A DNA stretch of 64,000 nucleotides from Actinomycetota bacterium (GTDB taxonomy: Bacteria > Actinomycetota > JAHEXW01), in assembly GCA_025355855.1 (NCBI GenBank), contig JANXYU010000019.1, positions 1 through 64,000 on the forward strand, written 5' to 3'. Positions within the stretch are counted from its first letter, which is position 1, and every line of letters begins with the position of its first letter. The notes below the pieces were generated by a model that was not told where the DNA came from, ran no database searches, and saw nothing but the letters and a program-made list of their open reading frames with translations. Of the stretch, positions 1 through 8,548 are shown piece by piece. Position numbers and translations under genes: made by a program.

Positions 1-2
1 AG

Positions 3-635
3 CCATGGGCGGCCTATAATTGGTATCAGGGAAACGGGCTGTCTACGATTGAAATAAATACCGATACGCCTCGCACTAGGTATGATGTCATGACCTCTTT
101 GGCGCACGAAATCTATCCGGGGCACCACACAGAACTTTCAATAAAAGAACTCACGGCATTTAAGGAAAACGATTACCTTGAAACTTCCGCGCAGCTTCTT
201 AATACTCCGATGTGTATGGTCAGCGAAGGTATAGCTGAGTGCGCGTTTGTTTTTCTTGAAGAGACATCAAATGTAGTGGATTCATACATAGATCCTACTG
301 AACAAAATATCGCACAGGGACTTTCGGAACTTCGCATGGGCGCCTGGGTTAACGCTACGTTCCTACTGCATAAAGAAGGATTGGGTGATAAAGAAGCAGC
401 ACGGTATCTTGGCGACGTAAGTCTGCTTCCGATGGATCGAGCCGAGCGGAGCCTGGGCTTTCACCATGGATCACTTACGAAAGCGTATGCCGCAACATAT
501 TGGTGGGGCAAGAAACTTATTCGAGAATGCTATGAAAACGCAAAGAAACAATCAAAAACCCATGAATTCTTTATGTCTATCTATACATTGCCCCAGATTC
601 CTTCTGGGTTGTTAAAGAATTGGGAGCAAACCTAA
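3..635 (+). CDS. DUF885-like putative zinc metallopeptidase (5' end outside window)
   Basis: The reading frame is open from the left edge, so only the C-terminal 210 or so residues are seen; the ATG at 90 is internal to this frame. The motif HEIYPGHHTE matches the HExxPGHH signature of the DUF885 family, which is thought to bind zinc through a gluzincin-like HExxH site with a downstream glutamate; the stretch SEGIAECAF could supply that glutamate. The C-terminal part (RSLGF, AYAATYWWG) also resembles DUF885 proteins. Substrate unknown. The gene lies in the AT-richer stretch that appears to be an integrated element, so it may be cargo. The family call rests on motif recognition only. Confidence 0.6.
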   Translation, partial: PWAAYNWYQGNGLSTIEINTDTPRTRYDVMTSLAHEIYPGHHTELSIKELTAFKENDYLETSAQLLNTPMCMVSEGIAECAFVFLEETSNVVDSYIDPTEQNIAQGLSELRMGAWVNATFLLHKEGLGDKEAARYLGDVSLLPMDRAERSLGFHHGSLTKAYAATYWWGKKLIRECYENAKKQSKTHEFFMSIYTLPQIPSGLLKNWEQT

Positions 636-899
636 CGGATTTCGAGTAATTTGTAGGTTCTTGCAGTTCAGTTAATTGATTAATTATCAACACTCCTTTA
701 GATCCCGCCTCATTTACTTAATCAGAGCTTTTGTTTGACTTTATTAGGAAATATTTGTCTATGAAGTATTGACCACGAGACAATGAAATGATACGATGCC
801 ATAGACCAAGAGACACTACTAGTAAGCAATGGGCAGGATATTTCCCTAAAACATAAAGATCAAGATTCCTGGCAATTGAGGAAAGCGAGGAGGCGAGCG
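636..899. other. AT-rich intergenic stretch of the integrated element
   Basis: No convincing gene is seen here. The stretch is clearly richer in A and T than the rest of the window. A small inverted repeat TTGAT-TAATT-ATCAA lies near 678-692. TTGACT near 734, followed 17 bases later by a poor -10 (TCTATG), is only a weak promoter candidate for the next gene. Confidence 0.4.
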
Positions 900-1079
900 A
901 TGATGAATCTGCCTAAGCAACCAACTGCTGTCCCAAGTGACAACGATCTGATAATGCACGTTAGGGAGGAATTAATGCGAGCGTTCCGCTCAAGAAACAA
1001 GGGCAGCAGGGAAAATGAAAAAACTAATGAGATTACCGAACTGGTTGAATTCCTTAAAATTTTCGAAGAAGAAGACTAG
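900..1079 (+). CDS. Small hypothetical protein of the integrated element
   Basis: This 59-residue charged protein is of unknown function. I chose the ATG at 900 because an ideal ribosome binding site, AGGAGG at 888-893, sits six bases upstream; the TTG at 876 in the same frame has no such site. The product is basic in the middle and acidic at the end (EEED), with no signal peptide or membrane segment. It lies upstream of the excisionase-like gene and integrase in the same direction and is probably part of the element. No domain recognised. Confidence 0.5.
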   Translation: MMNLPKQPTAVPSDNDLIMHVREELMRAFRSRNKGSRENEKTNEITELVEFLKIFEEED

Positions 1080-1177
1080 ATAGCTAAAAAGTCAAGAAAA
1101 CTCAAAGTTAGGCAAAGGATCACTATGGGAATGCGTTTTGTAAAAGGATTAACGAAGCGAGGTATCGGAGGTGAAAA

Positions 1178-1405
1178 ATGGAATGGAGTCAGACAGTAAT
1201 CGAGTTTCCGGAGAAGAAGTACTACTACTGTATTGAGGAGGTAGTAGCTATGCTCCCGGTGTCAGTATTCTGGATATACAGACACACAAGCCTGGGGAAT
1301 ATACCGCACCATAAATTCTCAGGGCGTCTACAGTTTTCCGAAGCTGATATTAAGGGGATAGAAGAGTTCGCTGCACGTGAAGCGAACCATCCCGACGCTG
1401 CATAG
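1178..1405 (+). CDS. Excisionase-like small helix-turn-helix protein
   Basis: This 75-residue protein looks like a MerR/AlpA/Xis-type winged helix DNA-binding domain: a hydrophobic core (CIEEVVAMLPVS), a recognition segment with VFWIYRHTSLG, a wing (IPHHKFSGRLQF) and a final helix beginning SEADIKGIEEF. Such proteins next to an integrase usually set the direction of recombination or repress the element. A strong ribosome binding site, GGAGGTGA, lies just before the ATG. It ends 15 bases before the integrase start, so the two are probably cotranscribed. Role as excisionase is inferred from size, fold and position. Confidence 0.65.
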   Translation: MEWSQTVIEFPEKKYYYCIEEVVAMLPVSVFWIYRHTSLGNIPHHKFSGRLQFSEADIKGIEEFAAREANHPDAA

Positions 1406-1420
1406 GAGGGTGAACCAAGG

Positions 1421-2488
1421 ATGGCTATTGTAAAGCGCGGCAAAAAATATCATGTGATTTGGAGGGATCCCAGTGGGAAGCAACGATCGCGGTCGGCTGG
1501 AAGCCTCAAACGGGACGCAGAAAGGATGCTGACCGAGATAAACCACGATATGATGACCGGACAATACGTTGATGTTAAGCCGATTGTATTCCGGGATTTT
1601 GTCGCGCTTTGGCTATCCCGTCAAAAGCCGAATGTTAAGCGAAGCTCATATCTAAAATATGAGAGCGTAATCAATACTGAACTCATGCCCCGATTCGGGG
1701 ATTTGAAATTAGCAACGCTTGACGTTGGCAGGATTCAAGATTGGATTACCAGACTCTCAACTAGAGATTTATCTGCGAGTACGATAAATACGTATTACGC
1801 GGTATTGCGGAAAATGTTAGAAGACGCCGTCAAATATGACTATATATACAGAAATCCCGCGGCCAAGGTTGATCGGCCGAAAATTCCAAAAAGCGAAATC
1901 ATTTATCTAAAACCAAAAGAAATTGGGCGTCTCTTAAGAGCAGTAGAAGACCGACCGCTGGATCATGCGATTCTGTTTCTTCTTGCAATGACCGGACTAA
2001 GAATCGGGGAGGCTCTAGCGTTAACATGGAGCGATATCGACCTTGTGACCCAGACGATAGCTGTCAATAAAACTACGCATGCTGGTGAGGTGTCGTCGCC
2101 GAAGACATCTGGCTCGAACAGGAACGTACGATTCCCGGAGGTTTTAAAGACTGAACTGATGACCTTTACGCTCTCGCAATCAATCTCTCCGGGCGACCAC
2201 GTCTTCTCTACGCGCAACGGGACCGCTCTCGATAGGAACCATGTAAGGAACCGGATACTGGCTCCTGCGTTGAAGAAAGCAGGCTTAAAACATGTTTCAG
2301 TGCACTCCCTGCGACATTCCTACGCGACAATCATGATAGATCACGGCGAAAACCTGAAATTCATTCAAAATCAACTCGGACATTCGTCAATGAGAGTGAC
2401 ATTTGACCGCTACGGACACTTGCTACCTGCAGCAGGAGACGAAGCTATGAAGAGGTTGGATAGGATGGTTGATGATGAGTTCTGTTAG
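1421..2488 (+). CDS. int: Tyrosine recombinase, phage/ICE-type integrase
   Basis: A 355-residue site-specific recombinase of the tyrosine integrase family. The N-terminus (KYHVIWRDPSGKQRSRS) is an arm-type DNA-binding domain with AP2-like strands, followed by a SAM-like core-binding domain (about residues 55-145) and the catalytic domain. All catalytic positions are visible: Arg in TGLRIGEAL (about residue 192), His and Arg in HSLRHSY (about 295-298), His in LGHSS (about 320) and the nucleophile Tyr in FDRYGH (about 330). The gene points at the 3' end of tRNA-Val 72 bases downstream, the classic layout for an element inserted in a tRNA. It is a mobile-element integrase, distinct from the XerC and XerD homologues elsewhere in this window. 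Confidence 0.93.
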   Translation: MAIVKRGKKYHVIWRDPSGKQRSRSAGSLKRDAERMLTEINHDMMTGQYVDVKPIVFRDFVALWLSRQKPNVKRSSYLKYESVINTELMPRFGDLKLATLDVGRIQDWITRLSTRDLSASTINTYYAVLRKMLEDAVKYDYIYRNPAAKVDRPKIPKSEIIYLKPKEIGRLLRAVEDRPLDHAILFLLAMTGLRIGEALALTWSDIDLVTQTIAVNKTTHAGEVSSPKTSGSNRNVRFPEVLKTELMTFTLSQSISPGDHVFSTRNGTALDRNHVRNRILAPALKKAGLKHVSVHSLRHSYATIMIDHGENLKFIQNQLGHSSMRVTFDRYGHLLPAAGDEAMKRLDRMVDDEFC

Positions 2489-2559
2489 CAAAATGTTAGC
2501 AGTGGCACGTATCATGCCAATTAGAAATCGGCAAAACTTGATAATCTAGCAGATGAGAA

Positions 2560-2610
2560 TGGTGGGCGATGAAGGATTTGAACCTTCGACCTCTTCCGTG
2601 TCAGGGAAGC
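2560..2610. other. Probable attachment site (att) at the tRNA-Val 3' half
   Basis: The integrase ends just upstream and the base composition changes at the 3' end of the tRNA, so the crossover most likely lies within the anticodon arm to 3' end of this tRNA. The partner repeat at the far end of the element is not in the window: I found no second copy of the tRNA 3' sequence to the left. Two copies of GTTAGCA at 2485-2501 could be integrase arm-binding sites. Inferred from layout only. Confidence 0.45.
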
Positions 2611-2634
2611 GCTCTCCCCCTGAGCTAATCGCCC
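2560..2634 (-). tRNA. tRNA-Val(GAC)
   Basis: On the minus strand the sequence folds as a complete cloverleaf: acceptor stem GGGCGAT/ATCGCCC, D stem GCTC/GAGC, anticodon stem CTTCC/GGAAG with loop CTGACAC (anticodon GAC, valine), and T stem GAAGG/CCTTC with loop TTCAAAT. Discriminator A and an encoded CCA follow at 2563-2560. The gene runs in the same direction as tatD. Its 3' end faces the integrase, so it is the probable insertion target and has been kept intact. Confidence 0.95.
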
Positions 2635-2717
2635 TCAAGCAGGAATACTAGATAATATTAAAGGAGGGCCGGGTTGTTAGCAACCTGCGCCGTCATGATA
2701 GAGGCAGAAGAGGGCGT

Positions 2718-3509
2718 CTAGAGGTTGAAGAATTTCTCAGCGTTCGCGGTAGTGGCTTCCTCGATAACGTCCAAAGAGACCCCGCGATATTCGGCTAGTT
2801 TCCTGGCGATCTCGACGACGAAGGCGGGTTCATTGCGCCAACCGCGGTAGGGGGTCGGGGCGGCGAACGGGCAATCTGTCTCGATCATAAGCCGATCAAT
2901 AGGAATACTGTTTACGATTTGTTCTCTTAGATGATCGTATCGAGCGCCGGACCCGGCACCTGACGCCCGGGGCTTGAACGTGATGACGCCTGTAAAGGAC
3001 ACATACAGCCCCGATTCGATCGCGTTGAGAGCGAATTCCGGCGAGCCGGAGAAGAAATGAATCACTGCGCGCAGATCTTTAAAGCGGTGCAAGATGTCCA
3101 TTACGTCATCTTCCGCGTCGCGGGTGTGGATGATGACGGGCAGGTCATGGTCGCGGGCTAAATTGAGCTGGCGGACAAAAGCTTCTTTTTGCAGGGCCGG
3201 GCTGGTCTTGGATTTGAAATAGTCCAGGCCTATCTCGCCGACCGCGACCACGCGTCCGTCTTTTAGCATCTCACTCATCTCAGAGATGTTTTCTTCGGTG
3301 GCTTCCTGGGCATCGTGAGGATGGATGCCGACCGTCGCGTAGATGGAACCGTAACTAGCGGCGAGATCGACTGAGGCGCGAGAACCCGCCATGTTCGCGC
3401 CGACATTAATAATTTTGCCCACGCCAGCCGTAGCCGCGCGCGAGATTATTTCATCGCGATCCTTGTTGAAATCCTCAAAATCCAGATGAGCGTGGGTATC
3501 GATAAACAT
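2718..3509 (-). CDS. tatD: TatD family metal-dependent 3'-5' exonuclease/hydrolase
   Basis: A 263-residue TIM-barrel metallohydrolase of the TatD family, acting on DNA ends in the cytoplasm. Metal-site motifs are visible: DTHAHLD at the N-terminus, GEIGLDYF around residue 93, IIHTRDA and ETDCPF near residue 215. Length fits the family. It is the last protein gene before tRNA-Val on the minus strand. A TATACT hexamer ends six bases before the ATG, which suggests a leaderless mRNA; no ribosome binding site is seen. Confidence 0.93.
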   Translation of the reverse strand: MFIDTHAHLDFEDFNKDRDEIISRAATAGVGKIINVGANMAGSRASVDLAASYGSIYATVGIHPHDAQEATEENISEMSEMLKDGRVVAVGEIGLDYFKSKTSPALQKEAFVRQLNLARDHDLPVIIHTRDAEDDVMDILHRFKDLRAVIHFFSGSPEFALNAIESGLYVSFTGVITFKPRASGAGSGARYDHLREQIVNSIPIDRLMIETDCPFAAPTPYRGWRNEPAFVVEIARKLAEYRGVSLDVIEEATTANAEKFFNL

Positions 3510-3515
3510 AGTGAC

Positions 3516-3526
3516 AGTATAGTATA
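3516..3526 (-). promoter_or_regulatory. Promoter -10 of tatD (leaderless geometry)
   Basis: On the minus strand two overlapping TATACT hexamers occupy this interval. The nearer one ends six bases before the tatD ATG, placing the expected transcription start on the A of the start codon. No good -35 box is visible. Confidence 0.45.
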
Positions 3527-3567
3527 GTGACGCTCTCGCTCCCAGGGTCTTTGCGCAGAGTCTCTAG

Positions 3568-4623
3568 TTAGGGTAAGAAATAAAAGGCGATTGCCAGAAT
3601 GAGATACACGGCGCACAAAAGAACGCCTTCCAGCCAGTTGGATTCCCCGTCGGTCGACACGAATTTGACCGCCAGCACGGCCAACAACACGGCCGCAACC
3701 TCGAACAACGAAAACGTAAGGTCCATGGGCTTGGCCGTAAGGTAGCTGACGAAAACGAGCACCGGAGCGACAAAGAGCGCCATTTGCTGACTGCCGCCCA
3801 ACGCGATCCCGAGGGTAACATCCATCTGGTCTTTAGTGGCGAATGTAACGGCGCTGAAGTGCTCAACCGCGTTGCCGATGATGGCGACCAGGATAACGCC
3901 GACGAAAATCTGGCTCATCCCGGCGGCCGCCGCAGCCGGTTCGATGGCGCCGACCAAAAACTCGCTCATAAAAGCCAATGCGATGGCCGCGGCCAACAAA
4001 ATGCCGACCGCCCGGCCGACGCTCCAGGTGTTCTTGCCCGGAGCTGCCTTCGCTTCTCCGGCGTAGAGGTGTTTATGTGTTTTAAAAGAGAAAAGGAGGC
4101 TGAAAACATATACGGTGAACAAAACAATTGCTATGGTCAGAGACAGTTCATGTTCGCTATGAGCGGTCGCGCCGCCAGTAACATTATGAAACAACGCCGG
4201 GACGACTAGAGCGGTGGCGGACAATAGTAACAGCGTAGAGCTGATTCCCGCAGCCGTCTTGTTAAAGGTCTGTTTTTCTTTTCTAAGTCCGCCAACTAGA
4301 AAGGCGGCGCCGGTGACGAGCAACAGATTGCCGATTATAGCGCCTGTGATGCTGGCTTTGACGACATCGTGCAAACCGGCGCGCAAAGCGAAGAAGCAGA
4401 TTATAAGCTCGGCTGCGTTTCCGAACGTGGCGTTCAGAAAGCTGCCGACTCCGGCGCCGGTGCGCTCAGCCAGGTGTTCAGTGGCCGTGCCGATCAAACC
4501 AGCCAACGGTATGATTCCCAAGGCGGCAATAACAAAACGCGCGACCGGAGCGACGTGCGCCCATTCCGCGACAAAAGCCAGCGGTATGAAGATGAGTAGC
4601 AGGTAAACGGCTTTCTTAAGCAT
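3568..4623 (-). CDS. Calcium/proton antiporter (CaCA family)
   Basis: An integral membrane cation/H+ exchanger with about eleven hydrophobic segments. The two inverted alpha-repeat motifs typical of the family are present: NATFGNAAELI in the first half and GNAVEHFSAV in the second, which supply the acidic ion-binding residues. It should export Ca2+ in exchange for protons. I start it at the ATG at 4623 (MLKKAVYLLL), giving 351 residues, because a TACAAT hexamer lies eight bases upstream on the same strand; an in-frame ATG at 4662 is possible but overlaps the promoter region shared with divergent thrS and lacks a ribosome binding site. Confidence 0.88.
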   Translation of the reverse strand: MLKKAVYLLLIFIPLAFVAEWAHVAPVARFVIAALGIIPLAGLIGTATEHLAERTGAGVGSFLNATFGNAAELIICFFALRAGLHDVVKASITGAIIGNLLLVTGAAFLVGGLRKEKQTFNKTAAGISSTLLLLSATALVVPALFHNVTGGATAHSEHELSLTIAIVLFTVYVFSLLFSFKTHKHLYAGEAKAAPGKNTWSVGRAVGILLAAAIALAFMSEFLVGAIEPAAAAAGMSQIFVGVILVAIIGNAVEHFSAVTFATKDQMDVTLGIALGGSQQMALFVAPVLVFVSYLTAKPMDLTFSLFEVAAVLLAVLAVKFVSTDGESNWLEGVLLCAVYLILAIAFYFLP

Positions 4624-4683
4624 ACTGATATATTGTATAGTTAACTTTGCTAATTTACACATCGAGACGAGGATTCTAAGCGT

Positions 4684-6408
4684 ATGGAAGCATCTGAACT
4701 GGACATATTACGTCACTCGACCGCTCACGTCATGGCCCAGGCCGTGACGGAGCTGTTCGACGACGTAAAATTGGCGATCGGTCCAACCATCGAGGACGGA
4801 TTTTACTACGACTTCGAGCTGGAGCATACTTTCACGCCTGACGACCTAATCAAGATTGAAGCCAGGATGAAGGAGATTGCTAAACGCAACCTGCCTATCG
4901 CGCGCGCCGAGATGTCTAGCGAAGACGCTGAGATTTTGTTCACCGAACTACACCAGCCTTATAAAGTCGAGCTCATCCGGGATCTGCCGGGCGACTCGGT
5001 TACCGTATTTCGCCAGGGAGAGTTTGTCGACCTGTGCCGAGGACCCCACTGTTCTTACACTAAGAAGGTCAAGCACTATAAATTGTTGAGCCTGGCCGGA
5101 GCCTATTGGCGCGGCGACGAGACGAACGCTATGCTGCAGCGCATCTACGGCACCGCGTGGGGCACAGCCGACGAACTGGCGGCCTATCTGGTTCGCCTAG
5201 AAGAGATTGCCCAGCGGGATCACCGGAAGCTGGGACGGGAACTGGATCTGTTCAGCCTGCCCGAGGAGCTAGGTCCGGGCCTGGTCGTCTGGCACCCGAA
5301 GGGCGCGATCTTACGCGGCTTGATCGAGGATTTCTTGAAAGAAGAGCACAAAAAACGCGGCTACGACTTTGTCGTGGGGCCGCATATCATGAAGACTTCC
5401 TTATGGAAAACAAGCGGTCATTACCAGACTGGCTATCCGATGTATTTCTTCGACATAGAAGGCCAGGAATACGGTATCAAGCCGATGAACTGTCCGGCTC
5501 ATATTTTAGTATACAAATCGCAACCGCGCAGCTATCGCGCCCTGCCCCTGCGCTACTTTGAACTGGGGACGGTTTACCGACACGAGCGCAGCGGCGTTCT
5601 GCATGGTTTGTTGCGTGTCCGCGGTTTTACTCAAGACGACGCTCACATATTCTGCACTCGGGACCAGATGGAGGAAGAGATCATTGGCGTCCTTGACTTC
5701 GCTTTTCACTGCCTGAAAACATTCGGTTTCGCTGAATACGAAGTCATGTTGAGCACCAGGCCCGACGCGGATAAAACGGTGGGGACCGACGAGAACTGGG
5801 AATTGGCGACCAATGCTTTGGTCGCGGCGATGGAGCACCACAACCTCAAATATACGGTCGATCCCGGCGAGGGGACATTTTACGGACCGAAGATCGATGT
5901 GAAGCTAAAGGACGCACTGGGGCGTCTCTGGCAGGGCCCGACGATTCAGGTTGACCTAAACCTGCCGGAAAGATTTGACGCGGTCTACTATGGCGACGAC
6001 AATGCCCAGCACCGGCCGGTCATGATCCACCGGGTTGTCCTGGGCAGCATGGAGCGCTTCATCGGCGCGCTTATAGAGAACTATGGCGGGCAGTTCCCGC
6101 TGTGGTTGGCGCCTGTGCAGGCTATTGTAGCTCCGGTAAGTGAAAAAGCCACTGACTATGCCGCGCGCGTTTTTCGACAGTTGAAAGACGCGGGGGTCCG
6201 AGTTGAACTGAATGACAAAAACGAGACGATATCGTCAAAGGTCCGCGACGCGCAAATGCAGAAAATACCTTTTACCCTGGTTGTCGGGGAAAACGAAGCG
6301 GCGGATGGCACAGTTGCCGTGCGCGACCGCGGCGGCAAAGATAGACGCGGCGTCAAGCCGGCCGACTTCATCGAGGAAATAGCCGCGGCCGTCCGCGACA
6401 GGAGCTAA
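4684..6408 (+). CDS. thrS: Threonine--tRNA ligase
   Basis: Class II aminoacyl-tRNA synthetase that charges tRNA-Thr in the cytoplasm. The 574 residues begin directly with the editing domain (HSTAH at 11-15 and CRGPH near 120, the HxxxH and CxxxH zinc-like site), then the catalytic core (NCPAH zinc ligands, YRHERSG motif 2, RPVMIHRVVLGS motif 3) and the C-terminal anticodon-binding domain. The N-terminal TGS domain of longer enzymes, about 60 residues, is absent; this shorter architecture is known in several bacterial groups. Divergent from the antiporter gene. It ends three bases before accB, so it probably heads the operon. Confidence 0.96.
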   Translation: MEASELDILRHSTAHVMAQAVTELFDDVKLAIGPTIEDGFYYDFELEHTFTPDDLIKIEARMKEIAKRNLPIARAEMSSEDAEILFTELHQPYKVELIRDLPGDSVTVFRQGEFVDLCRGPHCSYTKKVKHYKLLSLAGAYWRGDETNAMLQRIYGTAWGTADELAAYLVRLEEIAQRDHRKLGRELDLFSLPEELGPGLVVWHPKGAILRGLIEDFLKEEHKKRGYDFVVGPHIMKTSLWKTSGHYQTGYPMYFFDIEGQEYGIKPMNCPAHILVYKSQPRSYRALPLRYFELGTVYRHERSGVLHGLLRVRGFTQDDAHIFCTRDQMEEEIIGVLDFAFHCLKTFGFAEYEVMLSTRPDADKTVGTDENWELATNALVAAMEHHNLKYTVDPGEGTFYGPKIDVKLKDALGRLWQGPTIQVDLNLPERFDAVYYGDDNAQHRPVMIHRVVLGSMERFIGALIENYGGQFPLWLAPVQAIVAPVSEKATDYAARVFRQLKDAGVRVELNDKNETISSKVRDAQMQKIPFTLVVGENEAADGTVAVRDRGGKDRRGVKPADFIEEIAAAVRDRS

Positions 6409-6411
6409 AAC

Positions 6412-6879
6412 GTGGATAAGAAGAAGATCGATGAACTGATCTCAATCCTTAAAAAGAATGACTTAAGCGAAGTCACGGTTGAGGAGAATGGCGTGAAGAT
6501 AACGGTCCGGCAGGGCGATATCACTATAGTCGAAGGCGGGCCTGCGGGCGTACTGCCACACGTCGGCGGACACACCCCGAATGCCAAACCCGCGATTTCC
6601 GGGGAAGATGCCGCGCTGGCCGAGCTAGAAGCCAAATACGCGACCTTGGTCTCACCGATGGTGGGGACGTTTTACCGGGCGGCGGCTCCCGGCGCTGACG
6701 TCTTCATCGAAGAGGGAGACGTTTTCGAGGTCGGTCAAACATTGTGCGTTGTGGAAGCAATGAAATTAATGAATGATATTGTCGCTGACGAAGCAGGTCG
6801 GCTCATCAAGATCGCCGTCTCCGACGGGAGTTCCGTGCAATTCGGGCAAACACTCTTGTTCTTTGAGCCCCTGGTTTAA
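6412..6879 (+). CDS. accB: Biotin carboxyl carrier protein of acetyl-CoA carboxylase
   Basis: This 155-residue subunit carries the biotin used to carboxylate acetyl-CoA in the first step of fatty acid synthesis. It has the usual plan: an N-terminal helical region, a short Pro/Gly-rich linker (about 45-60), and a C-terminal biotinyl domain with the modification motif VVEAMKLMND, where the lysine near residue 118 is biotinylated. The start is GTG, three bases after thrS. It is followed five bases later by accC. The carboxyltransferase genes accA and accD are not in this window. Confidence 0.95.
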   Translation: MDKKKIDELISILKKNDLSEVTVEENGVKITVRQGDITIVEGGPAGVLPHVGGHTPNAKPAISGEDAALAELEAKYATLVSPMVGTFYRAAAPGADVFIEEGDVFEVGQTLCVVEAMKLMNDIVADEAGRLIKIAVSDGSSVQFGQTLLFFEPLV

Positions 6880-6884
6880 CCGTT

Positions 6885-8231
6885 ATGTTTAAGCGAATCC
6901 TTATCGCCAACCGCGGCGAGATCGCTGTTAGAGTCATCAGAGCCTGTCGTGAGCTGGGAATAGAATCCGTCGCAGTGTATTCCACGGTTGACGCGAACAG
7001 CCTGCATGTCAGCGAGGCGGATACCGCTATCTGCATCGGGCCCGGTCCGGCGGAAAAAAGCTATCTGAATATTCCAAGCATCATCGCGGCCGCCGAGGTT
7101 GCCGGCGCGGACGCCATTCACCCCGGGTATGGTTTCCTGGCTGAGAACGCCAGGTTCAGCGATATCTGTTCCACATGTGGAATCACGTTTATCGGACCGC
7201 CTCCCGATGTCATTGATCGCTTGGGTGACAAGGTTGCGGCGCGCACCATCATGGAAGACGCCGGCGTGCCGGTAATACCGGGGACTCGGGGTGCGGTTAC
7301 CAAAGAACGGCAAGCTTTGACCTTCGCGGCCCAGGCTGGTTATCCGGTTATCGTGAAAGCGGCCGGCGGCGGCGGCGGACGCGGCATGCGCATCTGTTAT
7401 ACCGACAAAGAGCTAGCCCAGGGATTTCAAACCGCGCAAGTCGAGGCGGGTACGTATTTCAAGAATCCGACGGTCTATGTAGAAAAATACATCCTCAACC
7501 CGCGGCACATCGAGTTCCAGATTCTGGCGGACCAGCACGGTAACGTTGTTCATGTGGGGGATCGTGATTGCAGTATTCAAAGGCGCCATCAAAAGCTGGT
7601 AGAGGAAGCGCCGTCGACTTTTATCACTGCTAAAACAAGAGCGGCCATGGGGAAGATCGCTGTCAGGGCGACTGAGGCAGCGGCTTACGTGGGCGCGGGA
7701 ACCATTGAGTTCCTGGTCGATGAGGCAGGCAAATACTATTTCATTGAAGCTAACACTAGAGTACAGGTTGAGCATTCCGTTACGGAAGCTGTTGCCGGTC
7801 TGGACATTATAAAGGAGCAGATAAGGATCGCGGAGGGAGAAAGACTGAGCGTCACGCAACGCGATATCAGTCTCTTTGGTTACGCGATGGAGTTCAGAAT
7901 CAATGCCGAGGACCCCGCCAGCGATTTCCGGCCGACTGGAGGGACAGTTGAATTCTTTAGTCCGCCGGGCGGACCGGGTGTACGGGTCGACACACATTTG
8001 TATTCCGGATACCGGGTACCGTCGGACTATGACAGCCTATTGGCCAAGCTGATAGTCTGGGGACGGGATCGGACGGAGACGATTGCCCGCGGCAAGCGGG
8101 CCTTGCGAGAAATGATCATCGAGGGCATGGCGACAACCATCCCGTTTCATTTATGGCTTTTGGAGCAGGAAGAATTTGTGTCCGGCCAGGCGACGACGAA
8201 TTTTGTTGAGCAGCACTATAAGGGAGTGTGA
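6885..8231 (+). CDS. accC: Biotin carboxylase subunit of acetyl-CoA carboxylase
   Basis: ATP-grasp enzyme of 448 residues that carboxylates the biotin on AccB using bicarbonate and ATP. Diagnostic motifs are present: MFKRILIANRGEIAVRVIRA at the start, the glycine-rich ATP-binding loop AAGGGGGRGMR, the HIEFQ motif, DCSIQRRHQK, and EANTRVQVEHSVTE with the catalytic and Mg2+-binding residues. Length is normal. It overlaps the region just before the Asp23-family gene and belongs to the same transcription unit as accB. Confidence 0.97.
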   Translation: MFKRILIANRGEIAVRVIRACRELGIESVAVYSTVDANSLHVSEADTAICIGPGPAEKSYLNIPSIIAAAEVAGADAIHPGYGFLAENARFSDICSTCGITFIGPPPDVIDRLGDKVAARTIMEDAGVPVIPGTRGAVTKERQALTFAAQAGYPVIVKAAGGGGGRGMRICYTDKELAQGFQTAQVEAGTYFKNPTVYVEKYILNPRHIEFQILADQHGNVVHVGDRDCSIQRRHQKLVEEAPSTFITAKTRAAMGKIAVRATEAAAYVGAGTIEFLVDEAGKYYFIEANTRVQVEHSVTEAVAGLDIIKEQIRIAEGERLSVTQRDISLFGYAMEFRINAEDPASDFRPTGGTVEFFSPPGGPGVRVDTHLYSGYRVPSDYDSLLAKLIVWGRDRTETIARGKRALREMIIEGMATTIPFHLWLLEQEEFVSGQATTNFVEQHYKGV

Positions 8232-8233
8232 GC

Positions 8234-8536
8234 ATGTCTGAAAACGATGAGATTGTTGTCGGCGACATGAAGATTGCCGAGAACGTTGTAGTAAAGATCG
8301 TCCGGGAAAGCGCGACCTCAGCCACGGGCGTCTCACAGGTGCGTGAGATTGAAGTACTCCCCAAGGAAGGCGCCCTGGCCGTTAACCTGACGCTCTCCGT
8401 CGGCTATAAGACCATCTATCCCGACGTTGCCGCTGAAGTCCAAAAGGTCGTCAAAACAGATATAAACCGAATGACCGGAGTCAAGGTGGACGACGTGAAC
8501 GTGACTGTCGAACGCCTGGATTTCTCTAAGGAATAG
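8234..8536 (+). CDS. Asp23/Gls24 family protein
   Basis: A 100-residue member of the Asp23 (alkaline shock protein) family, found in Gram-positive bacteria and linked to cell-envelope homeostasis. Typical features are the start (GDMKIAENVVVKIVRESA), the central beta strands (VNLTLSVGYKTIYPDVA) and the end VDDVNVTVERLDF. I prefer the ATG at 8234, preceded by GGGAG at 8222-8226, over the GTG at 8228. Its place between accC and nusB is common in Firmicutes and Actinobacteria. Confidence 0.9.
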   Translation: MSENDEIVVGDMKIAENVVVKIVRESATSATGVSQVREIEVLPKEGALAVNLTLSVGYKTIYPDVAAEVQKVVKTDINRMTGVKVDDVNVTVERLDFSKE

Positions 8537-8548
8537 GGGCTACTTCGA

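Noticed and set aside
1125-1199. A 24-codon ORF overlapping the start of the excisionase-like gene, with AAAGGA upstream
   Set aside because: It is too short, in an AT-rich stretch where such frames are common, and the real gene has a much stronger ribosome binding site.
2484-2690. Repeated TGTTAGCAA on both sides of the tRNA as an att direct repeat
   Set aside because: The repeat is only nine bases long, and one copy lies on the chromosomal side beyond the tRNA, which does not fit an att core; at most the left copies are arm sites.
4624-4683. T-box or other tRNA-sensing leader before thrS
   Set aside because: Only about 60 bases separate thrS from the divergent antiporter gene, and no specifier loop or T-box sequence is seen; trpS has no leader at all.
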